DNA of 55,405 nucleotides. It comes from CAYWJA01 sp964458485 (GTDB taxonomy: Bacteria > Patescibacteriota > Gracilibacteria > UM-FILTER-43-11). Made by a program: the position numbers and the translations under genes. The stretch spans positions 1 through 55,405 of the forward strand of contig CAYWJA010000009.1 in assembly GCA_964458485.1 (NCBI GenBank), written 5' to 3'. Under the pieces are notes generated by a model. The model was not told the origin of the DNA. It ran no database searches and saw nothing but the letters and a program-made list of their open reading frames with translations. This document shows, one piece after another, positions 52,165 through 55,405 of this stretch. Position 1 is the stretch's first letter. Each line of letters opens with the position of its first letter.

Positions 52165-53346
52165 TTATTTCCTAAGCGTCTTCCTCATAAACGCAGGAAC
52201 TTCAAGATCAACCTCAGACTTTGGAGCTGGTTTTACCCCAGAAACACTTACATTTGAAGTTGGTACATTGCCAAGTTTTTGGATAGTTCCTGTAGCTGAA
52301 GCACCTTGTATGCGCTGTTGCTCTTCTTCGCTGAATCCAGTTGCGATAACTGTCACCTTCATTTCACCAGTGTAGTTTTCGTTAATAACAGCACCGAAGA
52401 TGATATTAGCTTCGCTATCTGCCGCTTCTGTAATAACCTTAGCCGCTTCATCAACTTCGAACATTGAAAGATCATTCCCACCAGTAACATTAAACAGAAT
52501 CCCTTTAGCACCCTGGATAGATAGCTCAAGAAGTGGGCTTTCGATAGCAGCACGGGCAGCATCAACAGCACGATTTTCTCCTGTTCCATAACCAACACCC
52601 ATAAGAGAAGATCCTGCATTTTGCATAATTGCACGTACATCTGCGAAGTCCACATTAATCATTCCATGAACAGTAATTAAATCTGCAACACCTTGTATTG
52701 CCTGGCGTAAAATATCATCAACAACAACAAATGCATCAGAAAGTGGAGTTTTTTTATCAATTATAGAAAGGATACGGTCATTTGGGATTGTAATCAGTGT
52801 ATCTACTTTTTCTTTTAATTCATCTAATCCTTGCATACCTGTTTGCATTCTGCGTACTCCTTCGAAAGAGAAAGGTTTAGTAACAACACCTACCGTAAGA
52901 ATTCCCATTTCTTTGGCAATATCAGCAATAACAGGTGCTGCACCCGTACCAGTACCGCCCCCAAGACCACAAGTAACAAATACCATATCAGCACCTTCAA
53001 TTGCAGCTTTAAGTTCTTCGCTACTTTCTTCAGCGGACTTTTTACCAATCTCAGGAACTGAGCCGGCACCAAGACCACGTGTTGTGCCTTTGCCAATATT
53101 AATACGATTTGATGCTTGAGAATGATATAAAGCCTGAGCATCTGTATTAACTGAAATAAAATCCACTCCATCAACTTTAGCTGAAATCATACGATTAACA
53201 GCATTGCCTCCACCACCTCCAACGCCTATTACTTTTATAGAGGCGAGTGGTGTTATTTCCGGTTTTACTTCAACAGAACTTGAAGAGCTACCAGTAGTAT
53301 TACTACGTTTTGTTCCATTGAATAAGTTTTTAAGTGTGTCTGACAT
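52165..53346 (-). CDS. ftsZ: FtsZ, tubulin-like division protein
   Basis: 393 aa, usual length. Tubulin signature GGGTGTG (129-135), N-terminal GVGGGGGNAVNRM (41-53), and the T7-loop segment NVDFADVR needed for GTP hydrolysis by the neighbouring subunit. The C-terminal DLEVPAFMRK is the conserved tail that binds FtsA. FtsZ polymerises at mid-cell into the division ring. ftsA lies upstream on the same strand, the classical order, with a 121-bp hairpin repeat between. Confidence 0.97.
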   Translation of the reverse strand: MSDTLKNLFNGTKRSNTTGSSSSSVEVKPEITPLASIKVIGVGGGGGNAVNRMISAKVDGVDFISVNTDAQALYHSQASNRINIGKGTTRGLGAGSVPEIGKKSAEESSEELKAAIEGADMVFVTCGLGGGTGTGAAPVIADIAKEMGILTVGVVTKPFSFEGVRRMQTGMQGLDELKEKVDTLITIPNDRILSIIDKKTPLSDAFVVVDDILRQAIQGVADLITVHGMINVDFADVRAIMQNAGSSLMGVGYGTGENRAVDAARAAIESPLLELSIQGAKGILFNVTGGNDLSMFEVDEAAKVITEAADSEANIIFGAVINENYTGEMKVTVIATGFSEEEQQRIQGASATGTIQKLGNVPTSNVSVSGVKPAPKSEVDLEVPAFMRKTLRK

Positions 53347-53430
53347 TTTAAAATGTTTAAATTATAAATTTTAAATTACAAATTTTAAATTTTAAAAGAA
53401 AACAAAAATCTAAAATCTAGAATTTAAACT
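53347..53430. repeat. Iterated AT-rich spacer upstream of ftsZ
   Basis: Tandem units TTTAAATT/ATAAATTTTAAATTACA followed by AAATCTAAAATCTAGAATTT. Low complexity; inverted symmetry is partial. Confidence 0.55.
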
Positions 53431-53472
53431 TTTTTGTTTTTATTTTTTGTATTTGCGGATTTTCTCAGTATG

Positions 53473-53593
53473 AGCTTTTCAGCAGGATATTAGATACAAG
53501 GCAGATATAAATTTTTAACCGGAGCGTATAGAATTATACGTGAGGATTGAAAATTTATATCTAACGCAGTAGATGATATTCTGCTGAAAAGCT
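53473..53593. repeat. 121-bp hairpin repeat between ftsA and ftsZ
   Basis: Outer arms AGCTTTTCAGCAGGATAT (53473-53490) and ATATTCTGCTGAAAAGCT (53576-53593), 17 of 18 paired; a second paired block AGATATAAATTTTTAACC with GGATTGAAAATTTATATCT; and an inner CGTATAGAATTATACG. The right arm touches the ftsA stop codon. Size and shape suit a MITE-like element. Confidence 0.85.
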
Positions 53594-54825
53594 TAAGGGA
53601 GAAGATTTTTGAACCATCCTTTTACGCCAACTAGAGCCTTTTTAAAATCAAATGACGAAAATCCATAAGACCTTCCCTCAAATCTGGAACCCCAAACAAC
53701 TAATCCAATAGCAGTTGCATATGCAGGATCATCAATTTTATCAACAACCCCATCAACTTCTGTGGGGAAACCAATTTGAACTGGCAAGCCAAGTACCTCG
53801 CGTGACATATCAAGACAACCTGGAATCTTTACACCAGCACCTGTAAGAATTGCACCAGCCGGAAGCATTCCATCACGTCCGATTGAACGAAGTTCATCTT
53901 TAACCATTACAAATATTTCGTTATATCTGGCCTGAATAATTTCAGACATATGCTTTTTCGAAACTTTATGGTTATCTATTTTACTTATTAATGAAAGATC
54001 AATAGTTTCACGCTCATTCACTTCTTCTGGAGTTGTTGTGCCATATTCGATCTTAATTTTTTCAGCCGTATCTATTGAAGTTCTAAGTCCAATTGCGATA
54101 TCGTTAGTTACACTTTCACCACCAACAGGAAGAGTAGCTGCATGCAATGTTGACCCTTCTTCATATACAGCTATAGAAGTACTGCCGCACCCCACATCAA
54201 TAACTACTACACCAAGTTCTTTCTGGCGACGGGAAAGTACAGCTTCTGCCGCAGCAAGAGAGCTAGGAACAATATCATCTATATCTACACCTGCCTGATG
54301 TACAGCCTTTTCAATATTCTAAATAAGAGTACCCTGTCCTGTAATTATATGGGCATCTACCTCAAGGCGTACTCCGATCATACCAACAGGATTTTTAATT
54401 CCCTTCTGATCATCTACAGAAAAAGACTTAGGAATTATACGAAGAATTCTGCGATTAGATGGCATAGATACTGCCTGAGCTGCTTCTAATACTCTATTTA
54501 TATCATCTTCAATAATTTCTGACCCCGCATGAGATATTGCAATAACACCCTTACTATCGAAAGACTCAATATGATTACCACTAAGACCCACAAATACATG
54601 ATGAATTGGTGCTCCTGACATTCTTTCTGCGTCTTCAAGCGCTGCTGAAATATTACTTATAGTCTCATCTACATCGATAATATTACCCTTGCGCATGCCT
54701 GTAGATGGAGATACTCCAACACCTATTATGTTAGGCATTTTCTTTTCCTCTTCTAGAAGTGCAATAACTGTACGTATTTTTGAGCTACCAATATCTAGAC
54801 TAGCTACAATTTGTTCTTTCGGCAT
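53593..54825 (-). pseudogene. ftsA: FtsA, division protein, interrupted by one in-frame TAG
   Basis: The frame from ATG 54825 to TAA 53593 encodes 410 residues plus a TAG at codon 169 (54319-54321). Both sides are clearly FtsA: MPKEQIVASLDIGSSKIRTV start, HVFVGLSGNHIESFDSKGVI, then GVVVIDVGCGSTSIAVYEEG (2A phosphate loop), GGESVTNDIAIGL, ILTGAGVKIPG, and the C-terminal amphipathic helix VKGWFKNLLP that binds the membrane. Total length matches intact FtsA. TAG replaces a residue in GQGTLI-x-NIEKAVHQAG, where homologues often have Gln, so a single CAG-to-TAG change is enough. FtsA tethers FtsZ to the membrane and is usually essential. A sequencing error, true mutation or amber suppression are the options. 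Confidence 0.9.
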
Positions 54826-55405
54826 AATTTATTGTGATTATTAATGAATGAATATAAAATTTGATCGAGGCAACTTCCTTTTATTAAAACGAAAAACACA
54901 TCAAAACACAGTAAATACAAAATAACAATTTCAGAACATATGAAGTCTACAGGAGTTAGTTTTCTTTGACAAACCTTTTTTATAAAAAAGCCTCTATAAA
55001 TAGGGTGTGTTCAAATTTTGTATTCAAAGTATTTGGCTTATATAAAATAAAAAGATATGAACACAATTTTTGTATCAAAAAAAACTATATTTAGTGTAAA
55101 TTTTGTAAATTATAGTGAAATTATGAATAAATTTTTTGTACCAATAGAATATGTAAAAATAAAAAAAGTGTTCATAAAAAATATTAGTACAAATATATGG
55201 CTTATATAAATGAGATTATGATTATAATGATTAATAGCCTAAATCATTAGTACTTTTTTAAGATCTTTATAAGACATTGTTTTTGGCTAATTGATAGGAA
55301 AAATAGGTGAACAAAAAATTTATTCAAAAATAAATATACTAATTATCCTTTACAATATACATTGTACGGTATTAACTCAGCACATACTCCTTTTCTATCT
55401 ATCTG
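54826..55405. other. 580-bp region upstream of ftsA with no gene
   Basis: Very AT-rich; no credible coding frame and no tRNA seen. It holds three copies of GTGTTCA (55007-55013 plus, 55058-55064 minus as TGAACAC, 55168-55174 plus), a long partial direct repeat ending TGGCTTATATAAA (55034-55046 and 55198-55210), and several AAATTTTGTA-like blocks between 55013 and 55135. A TTGACA at about 54967 points right, away from ftsA. No DnaA boxes were found. Confidence 0.6.

Noticed and set aside
1..55405. UGA recoded as Gly (Gracilibacteria/Absconditabacteria code) or UAG recoded
   Set aside because: All recognised genes except ftsA read through with the standard code, and TGA (cysK, fur) and TAG (sufC, sufS, pyrB, mscS-type) serve as normal stops.
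54826..55405. Chromosome replication origin upstream of ftsA
   Set aside because: No TTATNCACA-type DnaA boxes and no dnaA, dnaN or parAB genes nearby.

Overview
The window is AT-rich, densely coded bacterial DNA that uses the standard stop codons (TAA, TAG and TGA all end intact genes). Small housekeeping genes mixed with giant secreted S-layer/FG-GAP proteins, a TrbC/VirB2-like pilin, a SUF operon led by a Fur-like gene, a membrane pyrophosphatase and almost no Shine-Dalgarno sequences suggest a Patescibacteria (CPR) genome, perhaps Peregrinibacteria-like. The lineage is inference: there is no rRNA or phylogenetic marker set here.

Layout. 1-11.6 kb (minus): three secreted-protein genes that look like one surface operon, namely a 707-aa protein, a 314-aa anchored Ig-like protein, and a giant FG-GAP repeat protein that runs off the left edge. 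11.7-12.2 kb: tRNA-Tyr followed by a GC-rich element carrying a second copy of the tRNA 3' end, a layout like the E. coli tyrT/rtT repeats. 12.2-16 kb (plus): HAD phosphatase, a leaderless Cys-containing leader peptide with attenuator upstream of a cysteine synthase, a ParB/Srx-like gene, a short T4SS/HerA-type ATPase and a pilin-like protein. 16.1-17.8 kb (minus): PRC-barrel protein and a methyltransferase. 17.9-23.9 kb (plus): fur-sufC-sufB-sufD-sufS-sufU-DUF1858. 23.9-31 kb: an acidic protein, a CARDB secreted protein, H+-pyrophosphatase, a YtxH/H1-like protein, a small acidic protein and Obg. 31.2-34.5 kb (plus): two unknown genes, pyrB and pyrC. 34.5-37.2 kb: DKNYY lipoprotein and a PilB/GspE ATPase. 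37.5-50.4 kb (minus): two SLH-domain giants of 1181 and 2926 aa. 50.7-54.8 kb (minus): MscS channel, ftsZ and ftsA; ftsA has an in-frame amber codon.

How it fits together. Cysteine synthesis (cysK with its proposed Cys-codon attenuator) can feed the SUF machinery, where SufS desulfurates cysteine, SufU relays sulfur and SufBCD builds Fe-S clusters. PyrB and PyrC carry out consecutive pyrimidine steps. FtsA and FtsZ form the division core. About a quarter to a third of the window encodes cell-surface giants.

Most unusual signals. (1) The cysK leader has the full layout of a classical translation-coupled attenuator. (2) Nearly every spacer in the suf operon, and many elsewhere, is an imperfect hairpin built from a short motif reiterated in both arms, often starting at the upstream stop codon and ending at the next start. 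(3) Palindromic or iterated elements also sit in frame inside sufS, obg and pyrC, and a half-copy sits in mscS. (4) ftsA carries a lone amber codon. (5) tRNA-Tyr is followed by an rtT-like unit.
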